Below are positions 41,398-50,151 of a DNA stretch of 64,000 nucleotides, piece by piece (position 1 is the stretch's first letter; each line of letters starts with the position of its first letter). Made by a program: the position numbers and the translations under genes. The stretch is from Phycisphaerae bacterium (GTDB lineage Bacteria; Planctomycetota; Phycisphaerae; Sedimentisphaerales; Anaerobacaceae): the NCBI GenBank assembly GCA_026386805.1, contig JAPLMX010000128.1:1-64000 (forward strand), written 5' to 3'. The notes beneath the pieces were generated by a model, which searched no databases, was not told the DNA's origin, and saw nothing but the letters and a program-made list of their open reading frames with translations.

Positions 41398-42546
41398 ATG
41401 ACCTCGCTTCTTATCACGAATTGCCGATTGTACGATGCTCCGGAAAGAGCACCTCTGTGCTCGGTCTTGATCCGTCAGGGGACCATCGAGACGGTGGGAC
41501 GGGCGGACCGCGCCGATCGCATTCTCGACGCCGGGGGCCGGATCGTGGCGCCCGGCTTCATTGAGGTACATATCCAGGGGGCCGGGGGCGCGGACACGCT
41601 CGACGCGACGCCGGAGGCCCTGGCGACGATCTCGCGAACCTGCGCGAGGTTCGGCGTCACCAGCTTTCTGGCGACAACGGTCTACAAGCCCGGACAGGAG
41701 AACCGGCATTTGAAAGTTGCCGCCGCGTGCGTCGGTCGCGACTTGGGCGGCGCGCAGCTGCTCGGCACCCATCTCGAAGGCCCCTTCATCTCGCCCCACA
41801 AACGCGGCATGATCCAGCCGGACTGCCTGGCATCGCCCTCAAAAGTCGTCCTCAATGACATCTGCGCCCTGCTCGGCGACACCCTCAAGATGATGACCAT
41901 CGCGCCGGAACTGCCGGCCAGTGCCGAGATCGTTCGCACCCTGGTGGACAAAGGAGCGGTCGCCTCGTTCGGGCACTCGAAAGCCACCTACGACGAGGCA
42001 GTCCGGGGTTTCGAAATGGGAATCACCCACGTCACGCACCTGTTCAACGCGATGCCTTCACTGCACCACCGCGATCCCGGTCCCTTGGCGGCGATCTTCG
42101 AGCGGTCCGACATCACGTGCCAGGTCATCACCGATGGCGTTCACATTCACCCGGCGATGCTGCGGCTCGCCTTCCATGCACTCGGTCCCGAGCGTTTCAT
42201 CACGATCACCGACGGCATGCAAGCGCTGGGACTGCCCGACGGCCACTACGTCTATAACAGCCTGCAATACGAGTCCAAGGACGGCACGGCCCGATACAAG
42301 GATGGGACCCTGATCGGCACCGCGCTGGGTCTGAGCCAGATGCTCGCCCGTCTCACACAGTTCACGCCCTGTTCGCCGCCCGTGGCGATCAAGACGGTGA
42401 CCCAGAACGCGGCCCAGGTCCTGGGTCTCGGACAAACCAAGGGATCGATCGCCCCGGGACGGGACGCGGACCTAGTCGTTCTGGAGAAGGACCTGTCCGT
42501 ATACGCTACGATTGTGGCGGGACGGGTTGTCTATCAGACCGCATGA
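41398..42546 (+). CDS. nagA: N-acetylglucosamine-6-phosphate deacetylase
   Basis: 382 aa amidohydrolase. Motifs: PGFIEVHIQGAGG (first metal loop, with HIQG where many NagA have HxHG), THLEGPFISPHKRGM (Glu ligand), SFGHSKATYDEA and THLFNAMPSLHHRDPG (His ligands) and ITDGMQALGLPDGHYV (catalytic Asp). It hydrolyses GlcNAc-6-P in aminosugar or wall recycling. Its 3' end overlaps the convergent ltaE by 41 nt. Confidence 0.92.
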   Translation: MTSLLITNCRLYDAPERAPLCSVLIRQGTIETVGRADRADRILDAGGRIVAPGFIEVHIQGAGGADTLDATPEALATISRTCARFGVTSFLATTVYKPGQENRHLKVAAACVGRDLGGAQLLGTHLEGPFISPHKRGMIQPDCLASPSKVVLNDICALLGDTLKMMTIAPELPASAEIVRTLVDKGAVASFGHSKATYDEAVRGFEMGITHVTHLFNAMPSLHHRDPGPLAAIFERSDITCQVITDGVHIHPAMLRLAFHALGPERFITITDGMQALGLPDGHYVYNSLQYESKDGTARYKDGTLIGTALGLSQMLARLTQFTPCSPPVAIKTVTQNAAQVLGLGQTKGSIAPGRDADLVVLEKDLSVYATIVAGRVVYQTA

Positions 42547-43570
42547 CGTCCGCCAGCGTCGAGAGCGTCTGGTCGATGTCGTCTGCGGATATGCCGTAGT
42601 GCGTGACGGCTCGCAAACGGGCCGGCCCCGTGCTTAAGACCTTGACACCGCGCGCGCCGAGCTGTCTCACGAGATTCTCTGCGTCCAGCCCCTTGGTCAT
42701 CACATCAAAGTAGACGATGTTGGTCTGCACGCGGGCCAAGTCAATGGACAACCCGTCGATCCGCGCGATGCCCGTGGCCAACCGTGCGGCGTTGTCGTGA
42801 TCGTCGCGAATCCTGCCCACCATCTGGTCCAGTGCGACGATGCCGGCCGCCGCGATGATCCCCGCCTGCCGCATGCCGCCGCCCAGCATCTTGCGCGTGC
42901 GACGCGCCTCCGCGATGAAGCTCTGCGAGCCGCAGATGACCGAGCCGACCGGTGCGGCCAATCCTTTCGAGAGGCAGAAGCTCAGCGAATCCACGCCCCG
43001 CGTCAGCTCTTTGACATCCACGCCGAGGGCGACCGCCGCATTGAAAATGCGAGCCCCGTCGAGGTGAACGGCGAGGTTGCGGCGATGAGCCAGATCGACC
43101 ACCTGCGCCGTGTATTCGGCGGTCAGGGGCGCCCCGTCGCAACGGTTGTGCGTGTTTTCCAGGCACACCAAGCGCGTGCGAGGGAAATGCACGTTGTCCG
43201 GGCGGATAGCGGCCTCGATGTCCTCTAAGCGGAGCGTGCCGTCCGGCTGATTCGGGACCGTTCGGGGGTGAATGCCGCCTAATGCTGATATGCCGCCCGC
43301 TTCATAGATAAAGGTGTGGCAACGATCCCCCAGAATGACCTCGGCGCCCCGCCCGCAGTGGGTCAGAATGGACGCCAAATTGCCCATCGTCCCGCTAACG
43401 ACCAGAAGGGCCGCCTCCTTGCCGACCCGCTCGGCGGCGATCCGCTCGAACCGGTTCACCGTGGGGTCGTCGCAGAATACGTCATCCCCAAGCTCGGCGT
43501 GATAGATGGCCTCCCGCATTTCCTGCGAGGGAAGAGTCACGGTATCGCTGCGCAAATCGATTGTTTTCAT
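42506..43570 (-). CDS. ltaE: Low-specificity threonine aldolase
   Basis: 354 aa from MKTIDLRSDTVTLPSQEM; the ORF track extends 15 codons further. It is a PLP enzyme with AVHLDGARIFNAAVALG (Asp-Arg pocket) and SFCLSKGLAAPVGSVI (PLP Lys). It cleaves L-threonine/allo-threonine to glycine and acetaldehyde. The stop lies inside the nagA 3' coding end on the other strand. Confidence 0.92.
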   Translation of the reverse strand: MKTIDLRSDTVTLPSQEMREAIYHAELGDDVFCDDPTVNRFERIAAERVGKEAALLVVSGTMGNLASILTHCGRGAEVILGDRCHTFIYEAGGISALGGIHPRTVPNQPDGTLRLEDIEAAIRPDNVHFPRTRLVCLENTHNRCDGAPLTAEYTAQVVDLAHRRNLAVHLDGARIFNAAVALGVDVKELTRGVDSLSFCLSKGLAAPVGSVICGSQSFIAEARRTRKMLGGGMRQAGIIAAAGIVALDQMVGRIRDDHDNAARLATGIARIDGLSIDLARVQTNIVYFDVMTKGLDAENLVRQLGARGVKVLSTGPARLRAVTHYGISADDIDQTLSTLADVMRSDRQPVPPQS

Positions 43571-43708
43571 AGCATCCTTCAGACCCAAGCGGCCTCCCAC
43601 CGGCGTCGAATTCAAGCCTACGATAGCCCTTCAGCCCCCGCTCGTCAACGACCGCGTACCTCCGTCGACGTGCGACTCCATTTCATGGCGTTTGTGAGCC
43701 CCCTCTGT

Positions 43709-43829
43709 CATCCCTTCGCTGACGCTCAGGGCAGGCTCTGAGCATCAGCGAAGGATCTGGGCCGAGCACGCCAACAAGCGTTGGTCACATTCGCAGCCCA
43801 GATGCTTCACTTCGTTCCGCATGACAAGC
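43709..43829. repeat. Dispersed palindrome (TGTCATnC... type), copy 2
   Basis: TGTCATCCCTTCGCTGACGC...GGATCTGGGCC ... CCCAGATGCTTCACTTCGTTCCGCATGACA. Same end sequences as the copy at 32595-32724. The rest of 43571-43923 shows no gene. Confidence 0.7.
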
Positions 43830-43923
43830 ACGGGCTTTCCAACCACAAAACGTAGTGGCGTACGCGTCGAAAGGCATCCATTTTCCCGTTGGCTCGCAAA
43901 GCCCGAGCGCGTATCATGCCGAG

Positions 43924-44160
43924 ATGATAATCCTGCGACTGCTCTACATGGCTGGTGGCTTTCTATTTCTGCTTTCGCTGGCCGCACACCTGTACGTGCG
44001 GGTGTATCTGCGACCCAAAGGCAAGTCAGACCTGGACGATTACTACTACGAGTTCGAGGACCAGCACCCGGCGTATGCAAAGTACACCCGCTGGCTACAG
44101 ATTTCCCTCGGGGGCGCCGCCGTGGGTCTGTTGCTGCTGTTTCTGGGAGTCATATTCTGA
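43924..44160 (+). CDS. Small two-helix membrane protein, 78 aa
   Basis: From ATG 43924 (MIILRLLYMAGGFLFLLSLAAHLYV) it has one helix, a short acidic loop (KSDLDDYYYEFEDQHPAYAKY) and a second helix (LQISLGGAAVGLLLLFLGVIF). I do not recognise a function. It is probably an inner-membrane protein. It ends just before the flavodoxin-like reductase gene. Confidence 0.7.
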   Translation: MIILRLLYMAGGFLFLLSLAAHLYVRVYLRPKGKSDLDDYYYEFEDQHPAYAKYTRWLQISLGGAAVGLLLLFLGVIF

Positions 44161-44186
44161 TTTTGTGTCCTGGCACGGAGGTTCGC

Positions 44187-44807
44187 GTGGCCGTGAAAGT
44201 CCTTGGCATTTCAACCAGCCCCCGCCGCGAAGGCAATAGCGACCTGCTCCTTCGCAAGGCCCTTGGCGGAGCACAGCAAGCGGGCGCCGCCACAGAGCAC
44301 CTGCGGCTGTGCGACTACAGAATCGAGGGGTGCCACGAGTGCTACGATTGCTCCCAGACCGGCGATTGCTCGACGAGGGATGACTACCAAGCGATTCTCG
44401 ACAAGATGCTCGATGCGGATCGGCTCGTGTTCGCCACGCCCGTGTTCTTCATGACCGTCTCGGCGCAGGCGAAGCTCCTGATCGACCGGGGCCAATGCCT
44501 GTGGGTGCGCCAGACCGTGCTGCGTAGGCCCCTGTTCGAGCCCAAACACGACCGGCGCGGCGTCCTGATCGCCGTCGGAGGCTCGCGAAGCCAGAGGCAA
44601 TTCGATTGCGTCCGGCAGCCCATCCAAGGCTTCTTCAAATATCTCGAAGTGGAGTACGCAGGCAGCCTGTGCGTCAATCAGGTTGATGAGAAAGGTGCGA
44701 TTCTGAAGCGGCCGGATGCTCTCGACGAGGCCTTTCGCCTCGGACGCATGTTGGCAAGCACCGAGATGGGCCTGCCCCAAAGGCCCCTCAAGATTGAATT
44801 GTTCTGA
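44187..44807 (+). CDS. NADPH-dependent FMN reductase-like flavoprotein
   Basis: 206 aa from GTG 44187, 5 nt after GGAGG (the ORF opens far upstream at 43821 through repeat sequence). The flavodoxin phosphate loop ISTSPRREGNSD, a Cys cluster (CHECYDCSQTGDC) and ATPVFFMTVSAQAKLLIDR fit the iron-sulfur flavoprotein/FMN-reductase group. The Cys-rich part may bind a 4Fe-4S cluster. Substrate unknown. Confidence 0.85.
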   Translation: MAVKVLGISTSPRREGNSDLLLRKALGGAQQAGAATEHLRLCDYRIEGCHECYDCSQTGDCSTRDDYQAILDKMLDADRLVFATPVFFMTVSAQAKLLIDRGQCLWVRQTVLRRPLFEPKHDRRGVLIAVGGSRSQRQFDCVRQPIQGFFKYLEVEYAGSLCVNQVDEKGAILKRPDALDEAFRLGRMLASTEMGLPQRPLKIELF

Positions 44808-44927
44808 TGGCTGCGACGGGAAATACACAAGGCTGACGACCTCCTCCTGTCAGCCGCCAGCCTTGCGCTTTTTCATTGCCCCGCGTGTGGATTGTGCGGT
44901 ATTCGGCCCCGGCAGGGCCGAGATCCG

Positions 44928-45242
44928 TCATTCGAAGACGATCCCCAGAGCGATGCTGGCATCGTCCAGCGTGCTTCTTCGGTCCACCCGGACGACCCGC
45001 CCTTTCTTGATGCGGGCGTACTGCCCTTTTTCCTCGGCCAGCACGTCCGTCCTCGGGAAGTTCAGCTCTACGATGCTGCCTTCATGGGCGGGGGTACTGA
45101 TGGGCACGTTGACCAGAACGCCTGTCTTGCTGATATTGGCGCTGCGGCCGTTGAAGAAACGATTGGCCTCCGGAAGCCAAACACTGACGGGCCACGACAG
45201 CTTCGTCCTGCCTTCCTTGCGCTGTTCTATCAACGTCTCCAT
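44928..45242 (-). CDS. PilZ-domain protein
   Basis: 104 aa, a single PilZ domain. EQRKEGRTKLSWPVSV provides the RxxxR motif and RSANISKTGVLV the (D/N)xSxxG motif that bind c-di-GMP. Its output is unknown. It belongs with the HD-GYP enzyme at 21.1-22.8 kb as evidence that c-di-GMP signalling operates here. Confidence 0.85.
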   Translation of the reverse strand: METLIEQRKEGRTKLSWPVSVWLPEANRFFNGRSANISKTGVLVNVPISTPAHEGSIVELNFPRTDVLAEEKGQYARIKKGRVVRVDRRSTLDDASIALGIVFE

Positions 45243-45497
45243 GATCTCGATCTCCTTTCCGCAAATCCGTTCGACTTGTCAGACCAAGTTCGGTTCAACC
45301 GCACTCGTATCGGCACAGAAAAACGGGGTGGTTTACAGAATATGGGCAGTTTCGGGTGAGTTTGCGATCTTTTTCTGGACTGCCTTTGCACCATATTGAG
45401 CCATCGTACTATTATCGGCCGCGTCAGGCAGTTTATCTGAATATTCGCGGTTTCACGGTGCTTGCAGGCTATCGGCATTTTATGTATCGTGAATCTC

Positions 45498-46619
45498 ATG
45501 ACAGCAGAAGTGGTGAGAATCGGTGGCCGTCAGGGAGACTTGGATCGGGTCCAGAAGGCAGCGGAACTCGTGGAGGCCGGCGGCTTGGTCGCCTTTCCGA
45601 CGGAAACCGTCTATGGCCTGGCGTGCCGAGTCGAGGGCGGTTCGCTGGCGCGCTTAGATCGCCTCAAGGGCCGGGACGCCGGCAAGCATTACACCCTGCA
45701 CCTCGGGCAGCTCGATGAGTATCGCAAGTACGTTCCAAGGATCGGCCTACGGGTGGAGAAACTAATCCGCGAGGCTTGGCCGGGTCCGCTGACTCTGGTG
45801 TTCGAGCTGGACCCGGACCAGATGGAGGCGCAGAAGAGCCGGCTGGACGCCGAGGTGATGCGAACCCTGTACAAAGACAACTCCATCGGCATCCGCTGCC
45901 CGGACCACCCCGTCGCTTCGCTGCTGCTGCGTTTGATCCATTGCCCTGTCGTGGCACCCAGCGCGAACCATGCCGGCCAGCCGCCCGCCACCGACGCGGA
46001 CCAGGTGCTCTCCCAATTGGCCGGGGACGTGGATATGATCCTGGACGGCGGGCCCTGCAAGTACAGACAGAGCAGCACCGTCGCGCTCGTCGGCAAGCAC
46101 GGGATCCGAGTGATCCGCGCAGGAGTGTACTCGCAGCCGGACTTGCAGAGGATGTCCCAAGCGACGTTCCTATTCGTCTGCACGGGCAACACGTGCCGCA
46201 GCCCCATGGCGGAAGGTTTTTTCCGCAAATACTTGGCCGAAAAGATCGGGTGCCACATTGACGAACTGGAGGACAGGGGCTATAAGGTACTGTCCGCAGG
46301 CACAATCGACATGGCCGGCGCTCCTGCGAGCACCGAGTCTGTCAAGGCTTGTGCGGTCAAAGGGGCCGATATCGCCAGTCATGCCAGCCGGCGGTTGACT
46401 CGATCGCTGGTGGACACCAGCGATTTCATCTTCTGTATGACGCGGTCGCATTGTGAGCAGGTTCTCTTTCTTTCCGCCTCGGCCGAAAGGAAGTGTTCGT
46501 TGCTGGCGAAAGAGGGGGATATCCCCGATCCTATCGGCCAGCCGCAGCAACGCTTTGACCGCTGCGCCGATATGATTGAGGCGGCCGTGAAAGTGAGAGT
46601 GAGTGAGCTCGCCATATGA
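45498..46619 (+). CDS. Fusion: Sua5/YrdC (TsaC) + low-MW protein arginine phosphatase
   Basis: 373 aa from MTAEVVRIGG. Residues 1-210 are the YrdC/Sua5 fold that makes threonylcarbamoyl-AMP for t6A (GGLVAFPTETVYGLAC, LKGRDAGKHYTLHLG, SIGIRCPDHP, APSANHAGQPPATDAD). From residue 221 comes a low-molecular-weight phosphatase with the P-loop FVCTGNTCRSPMAE and the acid loop GDIPDPIG. The Thr in CTGNTCR, where tyrosine phosphatases have Ile, is the YwlE hallmark for phosphoarginine. In Bacillus ywlC, ywlE and rpiB are adjacent; here the first two are fused and rpiB overlaps by 4 nt. Confidence 0.93.
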   Translation: MTAEVVRIGGRQGDLDRVQKAAELVEAGGLVAFPTETVYGLACRVEGGSLARLDRLKGRDAGKHYTLHLGQLDEYRKYVPRIGLRVEKLIREAWPGPLTLVFELDPDQMEAQKSRLDAEVMRTLYKDNSIGIRCPDHPVASLLLRLIHCPVVAPSANHAGQPPATDADQVLSQLAGDVDMILDGGPCKYRQSSTVALVGKHGIRVIRAGVYSQPDLQRMSQATFLFVCTGNTCRSPMAEGFFRKYLAEKIGCHIDELEDRGYKVLSAGTIDMAGAPASTESVKACAVKGADIASHASRRLTRSLVDTSDFIFCMTRSHCEQVLFLSASAERKCSLLAKEGDIPDPIGQPQQRFDRCADMIEAAVKVRVSELAI

Positions 46620-47083
46620 AAGTAGCAGTAGGAAGCGACCATCGGGGTTTCGATGCCAAGCAGCTCATCATGGCCATTGTCAGCCAGATGGGGCATGAAT
46701 GTGTTGACGTCGGGACCAACAACATGACCCCGGTCGACTACCCGGACCTGGCTTACGTCGCGGCCAAATCGGTGTCCGAGAAGCAGGTGGACAGGGCCAT
46801 CCTGATCTGTGCCACTGGTCTGGGCATGAGCATCGCCGCGAACAAGGTCCGTGGGGTCCGGGCGGCTCTGTGCCATGATGAGCTCAGCGCCCACATCGCC
46901 CGAGATCACAACGACACGAACGTCCTGTGTCTCTCCGGCGACCAGACCGGAGAGGTGCTCCTGCGCAAGATCGTCGAGACGTGGATGTCCACGGAGTTCA
47001 GCGGCGGGCGTCACCAGCGCCGCGTGAACAAGATCATAGCCATTGAGGAAGGCCGGGACCCGCGCGAGATCACGAACGGATAG
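46616..47083 (+). CDS. rpiB: Ribose-5-phosphate isomerase B-like
   Basis: 155 aa. MKVAVGSDHRGFDAKQLI, VDYPDLAYVAAKSV, ICATGLGMSIAANKVRGVRAAL and ARDHNDTNVLCL are the RpiB/LacAB motifs with the catalytic Cys in ICATG. It isomerises ribose-5-P/ribulose-5-P. It is coupled to the Sua5-phosphatase gene by ATGA overlap. The C-terminus GGRHQRRVNKI is the family ending. Confidence 0.93.
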   Translation: MKVAVGSDHRGFDAKQLIMAIVSQMGHECVDVGTNNMTPVDYPDLAYVAAKSVSEKQVDRAILICATGLGMSIAANKVRGVRAALCHDELSAHIARDHNDTNVLCLSGDQTGEVLLRKIVETWMSTEFSGGRHQRRVNKIIAIEEGRDPREITNG

Positions 47084-47102
47084 CCCTTCCAGACGCCCTG
47101 CA

Positions 47103-47744
47103 CTACTTCAGCTTCTGCTGCAACTGCTCCAGCGCCGACCGGATCATCTTGATCTGATCCTGCAGGTCTACCATTTGCTGGGTCTGCGTCTTGAGCTTGT
47201 CGGTGAGCACGTCCACCTTCGTCTGGGCGCTGCGCGCGTCTTCCAGGGCCGCATTCTTCGCCTTGGTCAGGTTCGCGACCTGCTTTTCCAGCACGCCTCG
47301 CGTGTCGACCAGGCTCGCGACCATCTTCTGCAGATCGTCCCGCGATTTGGTCAGATCGTTCACGCGGGTCTCCAGGGCGACGCGAGCCTTGCCGAGCTCG
47401 TCCACCTTCGTTTCGAGGTTGCGGCGAGACGTCGTCAGTTCCTCCACCTTCACTTGGAGGTCGCTGCGGGACGTCGTCAACTCCCGCACCTGCCCTTGGA
47501 GGTTGTCCTTAGCCTTCGTCGTGTCGGCCAGCCGGGACTCGGCTTCCGCCCGCGCGGCGTCCAGTTTCTGCACGTCCTGCTTGAGCTGCTCGTTTAGCTT
47601 CTGGGACTCATCGAGAGATGTCTTGATCTGTCGGAACTCAGGGGTAGATTCCGGGGTCTTATCGGTGGTGCGATTGCAGCCTGCACACACAAAGAGGGAA
47701 ATCGTCACAACAACGCCTACGGCCACACACAATCTTTTCATCAT
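47103..47744 (-). CDS. Coiled-coil lipoprotein
   Basis: 213 aa. MMKRLCVAVGVVVTISLFVCAGC has a lipobox (VCAGC). The rest is almost entirely a long coiled coil with heptads and recurring 14-residue phrases (VRELTTSRSDLQVKVEELTTSRRNLETKVDELGKARVALETRV). It is probably anchored in the outer membrane facing the periplasm. Function unknown. It is convergent with rpiB. Confidence 0.8.
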   Translation of the reverse strand: MMKRLCVAVGVVVTISLFVCAGCNRTTDKTPESTPEFRQIKTSLDESQKLNEQLKQDVQKLDAARAEAESRLADTTKAKDNLQGQVRELTTSRSDLQVKVEELTTSRRNLETKVDELGKARVALETRVNDLTKSRDDLQKMVASLVDTRGVLEKQVANLTKAKNAALEDARSAQTKVDVLTDKLKTQTQQMVDLQDQIKMIRSALEQLQQKLK

Positions 47745-47967
47745 ACCACTCCTCCTATTTTACTCCAACCACCCTACAAAACGCCCCGCCCAGCGGATCT
47801 CTGTCGAACCCTCCACAACCATGCCGGTGGCGCATCTCCTTGAACCGTCGCTTAGGTACGTCAGAATACCCCCAAACGCCCCAAAGTGTCAAGCGATTTC
47901 CCCGCAAAGTGTCACACGGATGATAGCCGGACGGTCCGCTTGGGGGTGGACGCGGTTCAGGGCTCCG

Positions 47968-49026
47968 TCAAACCGTGGCAGGAGAAGAGGTTCGCTGCTG
48001 TGATGCCCTGCCGGGTGCGGTGGTAATGCGCATCGTTTTTCTCTCGGCTGGCGCCGAGCAACCCGATCCCACGGAGCGCCACTTGCGATATCGGCTTTCG
48101 AGAAGCTCCTCCGTCGTCATCCGCCGCAAGTCGGTGAGCGCCCCAGCGATGTACGACTCCACGTTGTAGACCGTATCGTGCACGTTCCGGTGAGCGCCCC
48201 CAACGGGCTCCGGGATGATCGCGTCGATCAGGCCAAGCTTGAGCAGGTCCTTGCTGGTCAGTTTCAGCGCTTCCGCCGCATCCGGGGCCTGCGATCCGTC
48301 GCGCCAGAGGATGGCGGCGCACCCTTCGGGCGATATCACTGAGTAGTACGCAAATTCGAGCATGGCGAGGCGGTCGCCCACGGCGATACCCAAGGCCCCA
48401 CCGGAGCCGCCCTCTCCGATGCAGATGCAGATGATCGGGACCTTCAGCCGCGACATCCGCATCAGGTTGACGGCAATCGCCTGGGCCTGGCCCCGCTCCT
48501 CCGCCCCGATTCCCGGATACGCGCCGGGAGTATCGATCAACGTCACGATGGGCAGGCCGAATTTCTCCGCGAATTTCATCTTCGCCAGGGCTTTGCGATA
48601 GCCTTCCGGGTTCGGGCACCCGAAGTTGCACGTGATCTTTTCCTTGATCGCCCGGCCCTTGTTCTGGCCGACAATGAGTACCTTGTTTCTGGCGATCTGG
48701 CCGATACCGACGACCATGGCGTGGTCGTCGCCGAAACACCTGTCGCCGTGCAACTCGCGGAAGTCCCGGACCATCAGGTTGAGATAGTCGGTCAAAATGG
48801 GTCTCTGCGGATAGCGCGCCACTTGGACCGTCTGCCAGGCCGTCAGGTTCGAGTACACGCGCTTCAGTTCGGCGATTCTTTCCTTTTCGATCCGCCGAAC
48901 CTCCACGGAGTAGTCGATCCCCTTCTTCGTGCCGAGCCGGCGAAGCTCTTCCACCTGTTGCTCAAGCTCAATGACTCTCTGCTCGAAATCCAGATAGCCT
49001 CCCGCTCTATTGCCTTCGGACGCCAT
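47968..49026 (-). CDS. accA: Acetyl-CoA carboxylase carboxyltransferase, alpha subunit
   Basis: 352 aa from MASEGNRAGGYLDFEQRVIELEQQVEELRR; the ORF opens at 49092. The AccA core is clear: RELHGDRCFGDD, NPEGYRKALAKMKFAEKFGLPIVTLIDTPGAYPGIGAEERGQ and ICIGEGGSGGALGIAVGD. It forms the transferase with AccD (not in the window) for malonyl-CoA synthesis. The tail beyond RYRKWRSVG is an unusual 35-residue Ser/Arg-rich extension. Confidence 0.95.
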   Translation of the reverse strand: MASEGNRAGGYLDFEQRVIELEQQVEELRRLGTKKGIDYSVEVRRIEKERIAELKRVYSNLTAWQTVQVARYPQRPILTDYLNLMVRDFRELHGDRCFGDDHAMVVGIGQIARNKVLIVGQNKGRAIKEKITCNFGCPNPEGYRKALAKMKFAEKFGLPIVTLIDTPGAYPGIGAEERGQAQAIAVNLMRMSRLKVPIICICIGEGGSGGALGIAVGDRLAMLEFAYYSVISPEGCAAILWRDGSQAPDAAEALKLTSKDLLKLGLIDAIIPEPVGGAHRNVHDTVYNVESYIAGALTDLRRMTTEELLESRYRKWRSVGSGCSAPAERKTMRITTAPGRASQQRTSSPATV

Positions 49027-49275
49027 AGCTTCGCTTAGTCCACCCCGTTGAGTGTCGTTCCTTCGAATCCACCGACGCGTCTGTCCGCACACAAAAAACC
49101 AGCCGCAACATCGGCGGCGGCGGAGATCTCATTGCCGAATCCTTCGGCTCTCCTGTAATCCCCAGATGTTAGCATTTCCCTACGGCGGGTCAAAGAAAAA
49201 AATTGACAGTGATCGTCCTGGACTATACCCTTGGATATCGCCTGAGCGGAACCTTTCTCTTGTAAGGCCTTGTTC

Positions 49276-50151
49276 GTGAAGAGTTTACGTCAAGTTTCCA
49301 TCATCGGTTTGGGGCTTCTGGGCGGTTCGGTCGCCCTGGCGGTCCGCCAGCGAATGGCCGGTACCACCGTTATTGGCTACAGCCACCGGCCAGCCACGCG
49401 ACGGCGCGCCAAGGCCCTGGGAATCGTAGCCGAGACCGCCCGGAATTTGAAGTCCGCCGTGGCCACCGCGGACTTGGTCGTATTGGCCACCCCGATCTTC
49501 ACGTTCGAGAAGTACTTCACGGATTTGTCGGGCCTTGTCCCGCCGGACTGCATTGTCACGGACGTCGGCTCGACAAAGATGCTGCCGCACGAGTGGGCCC
49601 AGAACCGGCTGGCCAAGCACGCTCGGTACGTCGGATCGCACCCCGTCGCCGGCTCGGAGCAGCGCGGGGTGGAGTTCGCCAGGGACGACCTTTTCGACCA
49701 GGCCTGCTGCATTCTGACGACGACGCCGGCCACGGATCGCGACGCGGTGAGAGTCCTCAAAGGCTTCTGGTCGGCCCTGGGCTGCTCGATCCGCATGATG
49801 AGCCCGGTCGAACACGATCGGGTGTTCGCAAACATCAGCCATCTGCCCCATGTCATGGCGGCCGGACTGGTCAACGCCAGCGACGAGGACGAGATCATGT
49901 TTGCGGGCAAGGGGTTTCTCGACAGCACGAGGATTGCATCCGGCCCGCCGACGATCTGGACGGACGTCCTGCTGGCCAATCGCGAGAACATCGCCGAGGG
50001 CATCGACCGCGCGATCGAGGAGCTGACCAAGCTGCGGGCGGCCATCGCCGATGGCAAGAGAGAGCAGATCGAGCAGTTGCTGGAAGCGGCGCGCAGGAAA
50101 CGGGCGACGCTCGTCAAATACAAGATCCGGAAGAAGGAACTACCGTCGTGA
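49276..50151 (+). CDS. tyrA: Prephenate dehydrogenase
   Basis: 291 aa from a GTG at 49276 (a TTG at 49270 is also possible; both are weakly marked). NAD-binding IIGLGLLGGSVALAVR, DLVVLATPIFTFEKY, TDVGSTKMLPHEWA, VGSHPVAGSEQRGVEFA and ISHLPHVMAAGLVN identify TyrA. It converts prephenate to 4-hydroxyphenylpyruvate for tyrosine. The stop overlaps the GTG start of purL (GTGA). Confidence 0.93.
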   Translation: MKSLRQVSIIGLGLLGGSVALAVRQRMAGTTVIGYSHRPATRRRAKALGIVAETARNLKSAVATADLVVLATPIFTFEKYFTDLSGLVPPDCIVTDVGSTKMLPHEWAQNRLAKHARYVGSHPVAGSEQRGVEFARDDLFDQACCILTTTPATDRDAVRVLKGFWSALGCSIRMMSPVEHDRVFANISHLPHVMAAGLVNASDEDEIMFAGKGFLDSTRIASGPPTIWTDVLLANRENIAEGIDRAIEELTKLRAAIADGKREQIEQLLEAARRKRATLVKYKIRKKELPS

